Below are positions 1-7,857 of a stretch of DNA of 64,000 bases, piece after piece; the stretch's first letter is position 1, and each line of letters starts with the position of its first letter. The notes under the pieces are model-generated. The model searched no databases. It had not been told where the DNA came from and saw only the letters and a list, made by a program, of their open reading frames with translations. Position numbers and translations under genes: made by a program. Where the stretch lies: positions 124,001 through 188,000 of the forward strand of contig NZ_JAMBOY010000005.1 of the NCBI RefSeq assembly GCF_023715885.1, given 5' to 3'. The DNA comes from Microbacterium hydrocarbonoxydans (lineage in GTDB: Bacteria > Actinomycetota > Actinomycetes > Actinomycetales > Microbacteriaceae).

Positions 1-943
1 CCTCGGGCACAGCTTCTCCGTTCAGGATGCCGCGGCCGCCGGCGTGAACCGTGGGCGGCTTCGGCGTTCCGACCTCGACGTCCCCTTCCGCGGCATCCGC
101 GTCCCCGCAGGAACCGATGAGGTCGATCCCGACCTCGACCCGTACGAACGTCAGGCGCTGGGCCGCCGCATCCGGGCTCGCCGGTACGCACCGCGGCTGC
201 GGGATGGACAGTTCTTCAGCCACCAGACCGCGATCGCGCTGCTCGGCGGACCGCAGCCCCTCATCACGCGAGACGGTCGCGTCGTCGACGGACTCTCCTT
301 GCCGGTGCACGTCGCTACCGCGGGCGCCGGCCCCCTGGTCAGAGCGGTCGGCGTCCGCGCGCACCGCGCCCCCGAGGCCAGCGAGACCTTCACCGGTCGG
401 GACGGATCCCGCATCGCGACACCCGCCACGGCGTGGGCGCAATCGGGCACTATGAGTCTGCTCGACCTTGTGGCCCTCGGCGACTACCTCTGCCGGGTAT
501 GGCGCGAAGGCACGGGACGGCGCGATGTCGGACGGCCGCCTCTCACCACCCGGGAGCAGCTGCGCTCAGTGCTCACTGACACGCGTCGCGTCGGCATCCC
601 CCGTCTTCGTGCAGCGCTGGAGCTGATTCGCGAGGACTCCTGGTCTCCGCGCGAGTCCCAGTTACGCTGCCACCTCGTCTTCGCGGGACTGCCCGAACCG
701 GCACTGAACCACGACGTCTATGACGAGTTCGGCCGCTTCCTCGGGTGCGTCGACCTGGCGTACCCGGCGAAGCGGGTCGCCATCGAGTATCAGAGCATGC
801 TCCACCATTCCCACTACGCGGCCGATGTCGAGCGGATCGCCGCCCTGCGCGCAGCGGGCTGGACGGTGATCGAGGTGACGTCCGAACTGCTCGCGCGGCC
901 CGACGTACTGGTCGACCGCGTGCGGCGCGCTCTCGCCGGATGA
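1..943 (+). CDS. AbiEi-like / DUF559 nuclease-fold protein, 5' end outside window
   Basis: The reading frame is open from base 2, and the residues before the first GTG (44) read LGHSFSVQDAAAAGV, which is typical winged-helix N-terminal sequence of actinobacterial AbiEi-antitoxin-like proteins. The true start is therefore upstream of the window. The C-terminal part resembles a Vsr/DUF559 PD-(D/E)XK fold: a VDLAY strand with Asp, then IEYQ with Glu, about 70 residues from the end. Such proteins are common singletons in Microbacteriaceae. No partner toxin is visible downstream, so an antitoxin role is not supported here. Family is fairly sure, function unknown. Confidence 0.75.
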   Translation, partial: LGHSFSVQDAAAAGVNRGRLRRSDLDVPFRGIRVPAGTDEVDPDLDPYERQALGRRIRARRYAPRLRDGQFFSHQTAIALLGGPQPLITRDGRVVDGLSLPVHVATAGAGPLVRAVGVRAHRAPEASETFTGRDGSRIATPATAWAQSGTMSLLDLVALGDYLCRVWREGTGRRDVGRPPLTTREQLRSVLTDTRRVGIPRLRAALELIREDSWSPRESQLRCHLVFAGLPEPALNHDVYDEFGRFLGCVDLAYPAKRVAIEYQSMLHHSHYAADVERIAALRAAGWTVIEVTSELLARPDVLVDRVRRALAG

Positions 944-1103
944 CGCTCGTGTCGCCCGTCTGGCCCCACGGAGACGCGGGTCCGACGCTCCGGTCGCAGT
1001 TGAGGTCGCCGGAACCCGATGTCGGGCGGCACGAAGTGCGACCGGAACGGTCGGACACGCGACCCACCGCGCAACAGGTGCCAGCGCCACGGTGCCGCCC
1101 GGG

Positions 1104-2072
1104 TCAGTCTCCTCGGAGCCAGCCCAGGATGCCGCGGCGCGGCGATTCGTCGGCATCCTGCGCCCTGCGGCGGCCGAGGCCGTAGAACTCCTCGGCGTTG
1201 CGCCAGAACAGGGCATCGAGGTCGTGGCCGCGTGCACGCGCCCAGTCCATCACCGTCTCAGCCCACCGATCACGCGCGTGCGGCTGATAAGTCGCCGAGC
1301 CGTCGTCGGGGGCGTGCGGGTCGCCGTCCTCGGCGGGCCCGATGACCGAGACGGGCCAGTCGCTCCCCCACATCAGGCGGTCCCCGCCGAAGGCGTCGGC
1401 CGCGGCGTCGAGGAACGGCACCAGCTGCTCGGCCGTCCAGTCGCCGCCTGCTTCGGCCGGCAGCCCGGAGAGCTTGCAGAAGACCTGAGGATGCCGAGCG
1501 AGGTCGCCGAGGTCGCGCACCCACTCGGGGCTCGGCCCCACCGGCGCGTCCGCGAGACCGACAGCGGGCTTGCCGAGGTGATCGAGCACGATCCGGAGCT
1601 CGGGCACGGCCGCGGCGAGGCGCGAGATGTCGGGCAGCTGCGCCTCTCGGATGCAGGCGTCGAAGGTCCAGCCGCGGGCCGCGACCTCGCGGGCGCCGGT
1701 GATGAATCCCGCGGAGACGGCGAGCCCGTCGGCCTCATCCTGCAGGATGTGCCGCACCCCGACCACGAGCGGCTCGGTCTCGAGACCCTCGAGGTGCGCG
1801 GTCGTGTCGGTGCCGCGGTCGAGCCGGGCACCGGCGACGATGCCGCTCACCCCGATCGCCGGGGCGAGGCTCGCCACCCACTGCACCTCGGCGAGGAAGT
1901 CCTCGTCGTCGGTGCCCGCCTGCACGAAGACGGCGTTCTCAGCGGTGGCACGGGTGATCCGCGCGTGGTCGATCTCGGTGTCCGCGAACCTCCAGGCGAG
2001 CGGCCCTTCGAGCCAGGAGTAGTGCAGGATCTCGGGATCCCACAGGTGCAGGTGCGAATCGACTACGCGCAT
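1104..2072 (-). CDS. amidohydrolase family protein (PF04909, lactonase-like)
   Basis: TIM-barrel metal-dependent hydrolase of the amidohydrolase_2 group, which includes L-fuconolactonase and 2-pyrone-4,6-dicarboxylate hydrolase. Visible are the N-terminal HLH metal motif (DSHLHLWD, residues 5-12), a mid-protein VLDHLGKP histidine and the C-terminal MWGSDWP aspartate. A start ten codons upstream is open, but MRVVDSHLH begins at 2072 as in relatives, and a CAGGAT hexamer lies six bases before that ATG. It diverges from a FadR-type regulator 46 bases away, so hydrolysis of a sugar lactone or a similar ring is likely. The substrate is not determinable. Confidence 0.85.
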   Translation of the reverse strand: MRVVDSHLHLWDPEILHYSWLEGPLAWRFADTEIDHARITRATAENAVFVQAGTDDEDFLAEVQWVASLAPAIGVSGIVAGARLDRGTDTTAHLEGLETEPLVVGVRHILQDEADGLAVSAGFITGAREVAARGWTFDACIREAQLPDISRLAAAVPELRIVLDHLGKPAVGLADAPVGPSPEWVRDLGDLARHPQVFCKLSGLPAEAGGDWTAEQLVPFLDAAADAFGGDRLMWGSDWPVSVIGPAEDGDPHAPDDGSATYQPHARDRWAETVMDWARARGHDLDALFWRNAEEFYGLGRRRAQDADESPRRGILGWLRGD

Positions 2073-2078
2073 GCGACC

Positions 2079-2084
2079 ATCCTG
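2079..2084 (-). promoter_or_regulatory. putative -10 of leaderless promoter (CAGGAT)
   Basis: CAGGAT on the minus strand ends six bases before the amidohydrolase ATG at 2072, matching the leaderless spacing seen repeatedly in this window. The first base is C rather than T. Confidence 0.45.
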
Positions 2085-2106
2085 CCTCAGACATCGGATC
2101 AATCGC

Positions 2107-2112
2107 TAGGAT
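2107..2112 (+). promoter_or_regulatory. putative -10 of leaderless promoter (TAGGAT)
   Basis: TAGGAT ends six bases before the ATG at 2119. No Shine-Dalgarno sequence lies in the six-base gap, so the regulator mRNA probably begins at its start codon. Confidence 0.6.
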
Positions 2113-2118
2113 GACGCC

Positions 2119-2796
2119 ATGGCCGTGACGGACGAGGCGATCGAGAAGATCAAGGCGATGATCGTGTCCGGTGAGCTCGCTCCCGGCGATCGCCTGCCAC
2201 CCGAGAAGGAGCTGTCGGAGCGCCTCGGCCTGTCGCGCAACTCGATGCGCGAGGCGGTGAAGGCGCTCGAGGTGATCCGCGTGCTCGACGTGCGACGCGG
2301 CGACGGCACCTACGTGACGAGCCTCGAACCGCACCTGCTGCTGGAGGCCATCTCCTTCGTCGTCGACATGCACGACGACGACTCGATGCTCGAGATCTTC
2401 GCGGTGCGACGGATGCTGGAGTCGCAGGCCACCGGGCTCGCGGCCTCTCTCGCCACTGACGACGCGATCGACCGGATCGAAGCCGAGGTCGAGTCGATCG
2501 ATGCGTCGGTGAGCATCGAGGAGCTGGTGGAGCACGACATCCGCTTCCACCGTGAGATCGTGGCGATGTCGGGCAACGCCTACCTCGCCAGCCTCATCGA
2601 GCACCTCAGCAGCCAGACCGTGCGCGCGCGGATCTGGCGCGGCCTCACCGAGGGTGGTGCCGTCGATCGCACCCTGTCGGAGCACCGGGCCATCGCCGAC
2701 GCGATCGCGCAGCACGACCCCACGCTGGCGACGTCACTCGCGACGGCCCACATCGCGGGCGTCGAGCGGTGGCTGCGCCAGGCGGCGTCCGCCTGA
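2119..2796 (+). CDS. FadR-type GntR transcriptional regulator (FCD domain)
   Basis: DNA-binding repressor of the GntR superfamily, FadR subgroup. Residues about 5-70 form the winged helix (PPEKELSERLGLSRNSMREA). Residues about 80-215 form the all-helical FCD effector domain, with the usual metal/ligand-binding pattern EHDIRFH, EHRAI and ATAHI. It diverges from the amidohydrolase and converges on the transaldolase-like gene, so it probably controls one or both. FCD regulators usually sense small carboxylic acids or sugar acids, which fits a lactonase neighbour, but the ligand is inferred only. Confidence 0.9.
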   Translation: MAVTDEAIEKIKAMIVSGELAPGDRLPPEKELSERLGLSRNSMREAVKALEVIRVLDVRRGDGTYVTSLEPHLLLEAISFVVDMHDDDSMLEIFAVRRMLESQATGLAASLATDDAIDRIEAEVESIDASVSIEELVEHDIRFHREIVAMSGNAYLASLIEHLSSQTVRARIWRGLTEGGAVDRTLSEHRAIADAIAQHDPTLATSLATAHIAGVERWLRQAASA

Positions 2797-2826
2797 CGCA
2801 CGCCGATGCGCCGCGGCGATCGGAGC

Positions 2827-3489
2827 TCAGGCCCCGAGGCGCACCATGGCGGCATCGAACTCCGCCGCCGAGCTGTCGCTCACCTCGTGGTGAAGCACCG
2901 CGTCGAGCACGTCGGGCGCCGCGGTGAAGTACGGCACGCCGGCGAGCCGCAGGCCGGTGATGTCGTCGGGCGAGCGCAGGCTGGCGGCGAGCACGTTCGA
3001 TCCGCTGCCGACGCACATCTGCTGCATCTCGACGATCACGGCGGCGCCGTCGATCCCGGCGTCCCGCATCCGCCCGAGGTACGGAGCGATGTAGTGCGCG
3101 CCGATGCTCGCGCAGGTCAGCGCCTGAGCGACGGAGTAGACGGCGGTGACGAGCACGGTCGCACCGTCGCGGACGAGGGCGGATGCCGCGGCGAAGCCGT
3201 CACTCGTCGCGGGGACCTTCACCGCGACGCGGTCACCGAGCCCGCGGATGCCCTCGGCATTGCGCAGGAACGACGCGGTGTCACCACCCCAGGTCTGGAA
3301 GAAGACCTCGCGGGCGCCCTCCTCGGTCCAGCGGGCGTAGAGGTCGGGGATCTCCGCGGCGGTGCGCCCGCCGCGTTCGAGGATCGTCGGATTCGTCGTC
3401 ACGCCGTGCACGACGCCGGTGGCGAGAAGAGCCGAGACCCGCTCGAGATCGGCGCTGTCGACGTAGAGGCGGGGGGACGACGCGGTCAT
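2827..3489 (-). CDS. transaldolase / fructose-6-phosphate aldolase-like protein
   Basis: Short transaldolase of the FSA/TalC type, 220 residues, the family's usual length. D11 (YVDSAD), GVTTNPTIL (29-37), the Schiff-base lysine K91 (VAVKVPAT) and the APYLGR motif are all present. ATG 3489 is chosen because AAGGAG sits ideally upstream. A much longer open frame on this strand running to 4278 is only antisense read-through across rbsK. The gene diverges from rbsK, and the shared 106-base promoter holds an 18-bp palindrome, so it is probably co-controlled with ribose genes and acts on a phosphosugar or dihydroxyacetone-type donor. Confidence 0.88.
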   Translation of the reverse strand: MTASSPRLYVDSADLERVSALLATGVVHGVTTNPTILERGGRTAAEIPDLYARWTEEGAREVFFQTWGGDTASFLRNAEGIRGLGDRVAVKVPATSDGFAAASALVRDGATVLVTAVYSVAQALTCASIGAHYIAPYLGRMRDAGIDGAAVIVEMQQMCVGSGSNVLAASLRSPDDITGLRLAGVPYFTAAPDVLDAVLHHEVSDSSAAEFDAAMVRLGA

Positions 3490-3505
3490 GGATCTCCTTG
3501 CGCAC

Positions 3506-3523
3506 AACCTGTCGTTACAGGTT
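3506..3523. promoter_or_regulatory. 18-bp perfect palindrome, probable GntR operator
   Basis: AACCTGTCGTTACAGGTT has perfect 7-base arms around CGTT and lies between the divergent transaldolase-like gene and rbsK. Size, symmetry and position suit a dimeric GntR protein. The UTRA-type GntR at the end of the rbsK operon is the best candidate binder. Confidence 0.6.
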
Positions 3524-3536
3524 CGGATTCGGCTAA

Positions 3537-3546
3537 TGTAATGACA
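3537..3546. promoter_or_regulatory. second half-palindromic site TGTAATGACA
   Basis: Read on the minus strand this is TGTCATTACA, differing by one base from the core TGTCGTTACA of the 18-bp palindrome 27 bases away centre to centre. It may be a weaker second operator overlapping the rbsK promoter. Confidence 0.35.
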
Positions 3547-3595
3547 GCCGCGGGGGATGTCAAAGCACCGCGGATCGATGACGATCAGGAGCCCC

Positions 3596-4546
3596 ATGAC
3601 ACCCGCCACCTCGGCCGATCGTTCAGGTGTGGTCATCGTCGGCAGCGTCACCGCGGACGTCACGACCTTCTCCACCCGGCTGCCCGCCCGGGGCGAGACG
3701 ATCCTCGGCGACGAGTTCACGCTCATGCTCGGGGGCAAGGGCGCGAACCAGGCGGTGGCCGCCGGTCGGTCAGGCGCCAGGACGAGCTTCGTCGGGTGCG
3801 TCGGGGACGACCTCTTCCACGATCTCGTCGTGGACGGCCTGAGCGATGCCGGCGTCGATCTCGCGCACCTCCGCACGGTCCCCGGGCCGACCGGCATCGC
3901 GCACATCCGCGTCGACGCCTCGGCGCAGAACGACATCGTCATGGTGCCCCTCGCGAACGCCGCGCTCAGCGCCGAGCAGATCGACGGCGCGTTGACCGCC
4001 CTCGCCCCGACCACGTCGGTGCTGCTCACGCAGCTCGAGACCCCCTCGGCCCTCACCGCACACATCACGGCGCGCGGCCGCGAGCACGGCATGACCGTCA
4101 TCCTCGATCCCGCCCCCGCCGCCCCGCTGCCCGACGACGTGTGGCGCAACATCGACATCGTCACCCCGAACGAGACGGAGGCCTCGCTGCTGAGCGGGGT
4201 CGAGGTCGTCGACGCAGCGACGGCCGAGGAGGCCGGTCGATGGTTCCTCCACCGGGGGGTCGGCGCCGCCGTCATCACCCTCGCGGGTCAGGGATCGTGC
4301 GTCGTCACGGCCGAGGGTGCGACCGTCATCCCCCCGTTCCCGGTCGAGGCCGTCGACACCACCGCCGCGGGCGACGCGTACGCGGGGTATCTCGGTGCCG
4401 CGCTCGCGAACGGCAGCTCGCTGTCGGATGCCGTGCGCCTGGCCACCGCTGCCGGAGCCCTCGCCGTCACGAAGCAAGGCGCCTCGCCGAGCCTGCCGCT
4501 GCGCGCCGAGGTCGACGCGTTCCTGTCCACCCGCGACGCCGCCTGA
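3596..4546 (+). CDS. rbsK: ribokinase (PfkB family)
   Basis: Phosphorylates D-ribose to ribose 5-phosphate in the cytosol. PfkB hallmarks are GGKGANQ (46-52) and the anion-hole/catalytic motif DTTAAGDAY (254-262, catalytic base D260), where the usual DTxGAGD has Ala in place of the first Gly. A further ATG lies 13 codons upstream at 3557, but AGGAG sits just before ATG 3596 and the extra residues are not family-like. It is first in an operon with rbsD 50 bases downstream and gntR after that. No ribose ABC transporter is nearby, so uptake must be encoded elsewhere. Confidence 0.9.
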   Translation: MTPATSADRSGVVIVGSVTADVTTFSTRLPARGETILGDEFTLMLGGKGANQAVAAGRSGARTSFVGCVGDDLFHDLVVDGLSDAGVDLAHLRTVPGPTGIAHIRVDASAQNDIVMVPLANAALSAEQIDGALTALAPTTSVLLTQLETPSALTAHITARGREHGMTVILDPAPAAPLPDDVWRNIDIVTPNETEASLLSGVEVVDAATAEEAGRWFLHRGVGAAVITLAGQGSCVVTAEGATVIPPFPVEAVDTTAAGDAYAGYLGAALANGSSLSDAVRLATAAGALAVTKQGASPSLPLRAEVDAFLSTRDAA

Positions 4547-4596
4547 CGCGGCATCCGGTCCGTCATCCAGAGTCGAACACCGAGTCGAGGAGCACC

Positions 4597-5001
4597 GTGC
4601 GCAAGACCGCCACGACCATCAACCCCGCCCTCTCCCGCGTCATCAGCGAGACCGGGCACACCGACCTGATCGTCGTGACCGACGCCGGGCTGCCGATCCC
4701 GACCGGGTCCGAGCGCATCGATCTCGCCTACCGTCCCGGTGCTCCCGCGTTCTTCGACGTGCTCGACACCGTGCTCGCCGAGCTCGTGGTCGAGGGCGCG
4801 ACGGTGTCGGCCGAGATCGCCGAGAAGAGTCCCGAGGTGCTCGAGGCGCTGCGCGAGCGGTTCGCCGGTCATCCCTTCGAGATCGAACTCATCCCGCACG
4901 TCGAGTTCAAGGCGCTCTCGCAGAACGCCCGCGCGTTCGTGCGCTCCGGTGAGTTCACGCCGTACGCCAACGTGATCCTGCACGCGGGGGTGGCGTACTG
5001 A
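4597..5001 (+). CDS. rbsD: D-ribose pyranase (RbsD mutarotase)
   Basis: Interconverts the pyranose and furanose forms of D-ribose so that RbsK can use it. The product is 134 residues, the usual length. It has GH21 followed by D29-AGLPIP near the N-terminus (catalytic His) and the C-terminal RSGEFTPYANVILHAGV motif with conserved Tyr and Asn. The start is GTG 4597 with GAGG eight bases upstream; a much longer upstream frame is overlapping rbsK in another phase. The DAGLPIP motif favours RbsD over FucU. It is followed after one base by the regulator gene. Confidence 0.92.
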   Translation: MRKTATTINPALSRVISETGHTDLIVVTDAGLPIPTGSERIDLAYRPGAPAFFDVLDTVLAELVVEGATVSAEIAEKSPEVLEALRERFAGHPFEIELIPHVEFKALSQNARAFVRSGEFTPYANVILHAGVAY

Positions 5002-5002
5002 C

Positions 5003-5806
5003 ATGGAGGACTCGATCGACCGGCACTCCGCGGCGCCGATGTACGACCAGCTGCGGCAGCTGATCATCGAGGGCATAGAGCGCGACGGCCTGCAGCCGGG
5101 TGACCCGCTCCCCGGCGAGCACCGACTGTGCGAGAGATACGGCATCTCGCGCACCGTCGTGCGGCAGGCGCTCGCTCAGCTCGAGCACGAGGGACTCGTC
5201 GAACGCGTCAAGGGCAAGGGCACATTCGTGTCGCGCCCGCGCACGAGCGAGAGCCTCGTGCACACGCTGGTCGGCCTGTACGACGACGTGGAGCGCCGCG
5301 GCGGTCACGTGCACAGCGACGTGCTGCGGCACGAGCAGGCGCTGGCCGACGACGAGATCGCGACCGCGCTCGAGGTCCCTCCCGGCACCCCGGTGGTGGT
5401 GCTCGAGCGCCTGCGCCACGTCGACGGCGAGCCATGGTCGCTCTCCACGACGTGGATGCCGGAGGCCGTCGGCGCGGTGACGCTCGGCGTGGACCTGTCT
5501 GAGGCATCCCTCTACCGCGTGCTCGCCCAGAGCGGCATCGTCGCGACGAGCGGCGTCCGCTCCGCCGAGGCGACCGTGGCGACGCACGAGCAGGCGCAGC
5601 ATCTCGGCGTGAGCGCGGGTTCGGCCCTGCTTCGGCTGCGCAGCGTCAGCCGGGGCGCCGACGGCATCCCGATGGAGTACTTCGTCGCGCATCACCGCGG
5701 CGACCGCTCGCGGTTCGAGTTCCAGCTTCAGCGGGAGCAGTCGCAGGCATCCCTTCTGCACATCGACGACGACGGCGCGACTTCCCGCGCAGGCACGGTC
5801 AGCTGA
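5003..5806 (+). CDS. GntR/HutC-family regulator (UTRA domain)
   Basis: Transcriptional repressor with an N-terminal winged helix (about residues 12-80, GISRTVVRQAL recognition region, KGKGTFVS wing) and a UTRA ligand-binding domain (about 100-250). UTRA proteins typically bind sugars or phosphosugars. The ATG at 5003 begins one base after the rbsD stop, so translation is probably coupled. As the last gene of the rbsK-rbsD operon it probably autoregulates through the palindrome at 3506-3523. Confidence 0.9.
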   Translation: MEDSIDRHSAAPMYDQLRQLIIEGIERDGLQPGDPLPGEHRLCERYGISRTVVRQALAQLEHEGLVERVKGKGTFVSRPRTSESLVHTLVGLYDDVERRGGHVHSDVLRHEQALADDEIATALEVPPGTPVVVLERLRHVDGEPWSLSTTWMPEAVGAVTLGVDLSEASLYRVLAQSGIVATSGVRSAEATVATHEQAQHLGVSAGSALLRLRSVSRGADGIPMEYFVAHHRGDRSRFEFQLQREQSQASLLHIDDDGATSRAGTVS

Positions 5807-5882
5807 CCCGTGCGCGCGGCGCCGGGTCAGCGCACGCGGATAACCTGGCCGGAGAAGGACACGGCAGATCAGGGGGAGCACG

Positions 5883-6761
5883 ATGGCGCAGGACGACACG
5901 GATGCGGAGGCACGGGGTGAGCGGGTCGTACCGCCGCCTCCGCCCGCACCGGGCGGACAGGGCGGGAACGCCTCGCCCACGATTCCCCTCGCGCCGTTGC
6001 TGAACGGCGAGCCGTCGCCGCCCCGGGCGTACGGGATGCCGCAGCAGCCGCCGGTCGCTCCGCCGCCGCAGTACGGCGCTCCGCAGCCGCCGTACGCGAC
6101 CCCGCAGCCGCCGTACGCGACCCCGCAGCCGCCGTACGCGACCCCGCAGCCGCCGTACGCAACGCCGCAGCCGAACGGCGGGTACCCGATCTCGTCGATC
6201 GCGCCGCCGCCCGCGCGATCGAGCACGCGGGCGAACGGTCTGGTGCTCGCCCTGGTCGGCGGGCTGCTCGCGGTGATCATCGTGGGCGTGGCCGTCATCA
6301 TCGGCGTGCTGGCAGGCGGCGCGCAGACTCCGCTCGCAGAACCGACCGGCATCTCAGCGCCCACGCCGCGCCCTTCGTCCGCCCCGTCCGATCCGTCCGA
6401 CGATTCCGGGGGCGCCCCTGACACCGAGGCCGGGGCCGAGATCGCCGACCTCCTGCAGGCGAAGGCCGACGAGTACAAGCGCCTCCGCGACTCGGGAGCG
6501 CTGTGGCAGAGCATCCCCGACACGGAGTTCAACCGCACGGCGGTGTCGGCGTTCCTGTACTTCCTCACCGACATGAAGGTGGCCACCATCTGGGGCGTCG
6601 ATGCGCAGACCGCCGCCGAGTACGAACAGCGGATGGCGATGCTCGAGGAGAAGCTGCTCGCTCAGCAACCCCTCGGCGACGACATCCAGATCACGCTCGA
6701 AGAGGGCAGGGTCTTCCGCTACGACGGCGAGACCGGCGAGGGCGGCTATTTCGAGGAGTAG
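5883..6761 (+). CDS. proline-rich single-pass membrane protein
   Basis: Unrecognised in function. A cytoplasmic Pro-rich tail (1-118) contains four tandem PQPPYAT units, followed by one transmembrane helix (about 119-146), a Pro/Ser/Asp-rich linker and an acidic extracytoplasmic domain ending GGYFEE. The start has a strong SD (GGGGGAG) seven bases before the ATG. The design of proline-rich cytosolic tail, TM and small external domain is common in actinobacterial envelope or septum-associated proteins, often annotated DUF4190-like or hypothetical. It is transcribed toward the PLP-enzyme gene 21 bases downstream, but that gene has its own promoter. Confidence 0.8.
   Translation: MAQDDTDAEARGERVVPPPPPAPGGQGGNASPTIPLAPLLNGEPSPPRAYGMPQQPPVAPPPQYGAPQPPYATPQPPYATPQPPYATPQPPYATPQPNGGYPISSIAPPPARSSTRANGLVLALVGGLLAVIIVGVAVIIGVLAGGAQTPLAEPTGISAPTPRPSSAPSDPSDDSGGAPDTEAGAEIADLLQAKADEYKRLRDSGALWQSIPDTEFNRTAVSAFLYFLTDMKVATIWGVDAQTAAEYEQRMAMLEEKLLAQQPLGDDIQITLEEGRVFRYDGETGEGGYFEE
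6081..6164 (+). repeat. four 21-bp tandem repeats encoding PQPPYAT
   Basis: Four consecutive 21-base units; the first three are identical and the last differs at two third positions. A partial fifth unit (PQP) follows. Near-identity at DNA level suggests recent slippage expansion. Confidence 0.95.
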
Positions 6762-6770
6762 ACCGCGCGT

Positions 6771-6776
6771 TACGCT
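6771..6776 (+). promoter_or_regulatory. putative -10 of leaderless promoter (TACGCT)
   Basis: TACGCT ends six bases before ATG 6783, with no SD in the gap. The next gene (7858) has the identical hexamer at the identical spacing. Confidence 0.6.
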
Positions 6777-6782
6777 CGACTC

Positions 6783-7841
6783 ATGAGCGACTGGACCAGC
6801 ACCGCGATCGCCCTGCTGGAAGCCGACGCGAACCGCAGCGCCGACACGCACCTGCACCTCTTCCCCTTACCGGCCGAGTGGGGCATAGACCTCTACCTCA
6901 AAGACGAATCGGTGCACCCCACCGGGTCGCTCAAGCACCGCCTCGCCCGCTCGCTGCTGCTCTACGGCCTCGTGAACGGACGCATCACGCAGGACACGAC
7001 GCTCGTCGAGTCCTCGAGCGGATCGACCGCCGTGTCCGAGGCGTACTTCGCACGGATGCTGGGGCTGCCGTTCATCACGGTCGTGCCTCGATCGACGAGC
7101 CAGGAGAAGATCGACCTGATCGAGTTCTACGGCGGCACGTGCCACTTCGTGGACCGCGCGGAGGACATGTCGCCCGAGGCCAGGCGCCTGGCGAGCGACT
7201 GCCACGGCCACTACCTCGACCAGTTCACGTTCGCCGAGCGGGCGACCGACTGGCGAGGCAACAACAACATCGCCGAGAGCGTGTTCAGCCAGCTGTCGCA
7301 GGAGCGGCATCCGATCCCCCGCTGGATCGTGGTGGGCGCGGGCACCGGAGGCACGAGCGCCACGTTCGGCCGCTACGTGAAGTACCGCCGCCATGCCACG
7401 CAGATCGCGGTCGTCGACCCCGAGGGCTCGGCGTTCTACGACGGCTGGGCCGGGACCGTCGACCCGCCGGCCGGACGTCCCAGCCGCATCGAGGGCATCG
7501 GTCGCCCACAGGTCGAGCCGTCGTTCGTGCCGACGGTGATCGACGAGATGATCCAGGTGCCCGACGCGGGATCGATCGCCGCGATCCGGATGCTGCGCGA
7601 GCGCACCCTTCATCTCGCCGGCGGCTCGACGGGGACGAACCTCTACGGCGCCTTCCAGCTGATCGCGCGCATGCGGGCGGCGGGCGAGAGCGGCAGCGTC
7701 GTGACGCTCATCTGCGACAGCGGCATCCGCTACGCCGGTACGTACTACTCCGACGAGTGGGTCGCCGCGCAGGGATGGGACCTCGCACCGCACCGCACTC
7801 GGCTCGACAGATTCCTCGAGACCGGCGACTGGATGACGTGA
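6783..7841 (+). CDS. PLP-dependent cysteine synthase-family enzyme (Cds1-like)
   Basis: Fold-type II PLP enzyme of 352 residues. The PLP lysine is K51 in PTGSLKHR, and the phosphate-binding loop GAGTGG is at 185-190. [12 protein letters not shown] (78-89) forms the substrate loop. The PTGS-K context and length resemble mycobacterial Cds1, a cysteine desulfhydrase that yields H2S, pyruvate and ammonia, rather than CysK/CysM. No serine acetyltransferase is nearby. The assignment to cysteine degradation is by family resemblance only. A double-ACT protein follows after 16 bases. Confidence 0.85.
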   Translation: MSDWTSTAIALLEADANRSADTHLHLFPLPAEWGIDLYLKDESVHPTGSLKHRLARSLLLYGLVNGRITQDTTLVESSSGSTAVSEAYFARMLGLPFITVVPRSTSQEKIDLIEFYGGTCHFVDRAEDMSPEARRLASDCHGHYLDQFTFAERATDWRGNNNIAESVFSQLSQERHPIPRWIVVGAGTGGTSATFGRYVKYRRHATQIAVVDPEGSAFYDGWAGTVDPPAGRPSRIEGIGRPQVEPSFVPTVIDEMIQVPDAGSIAAIRMLRERTLHLAGGSTGTNLYGAFQLIARMRAAGESGSVVTLICDSGIRYAGTYYSDEWVAAQGWDLAPHRTRLDRFLETGDWMT

Positions 7842-7845
7842 CGGC

Positions 7846-7851
7846 TACGCT
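7846..7851 (+). promoter_or_regulatory. putative -10 of leaderless promoter (TACGCT)
   Basis: TACGCT ends six bases before ATG 7858. It overlaps the intergenic gap after the PLP-enzyme stop, so the ACT gene can be transcribed on its own. Confidence 0.6.
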
Positions 7852-7857
7852 GGCCGC

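Noticed and set aside
2806..5001. 731-codon plus-strand open frame
   Set aside because: Only its last 134 codons are real (rbsD). The rest is antisense to the aldolase or out of phase with rbsK and has Arg/His-rich, non-protein-like composition.
6081..6164. Tandem repeats considered as a CRISPR array
   Set aside because: The units are contiguous with no spacers and encode in-frame PQPPYAT repeats.
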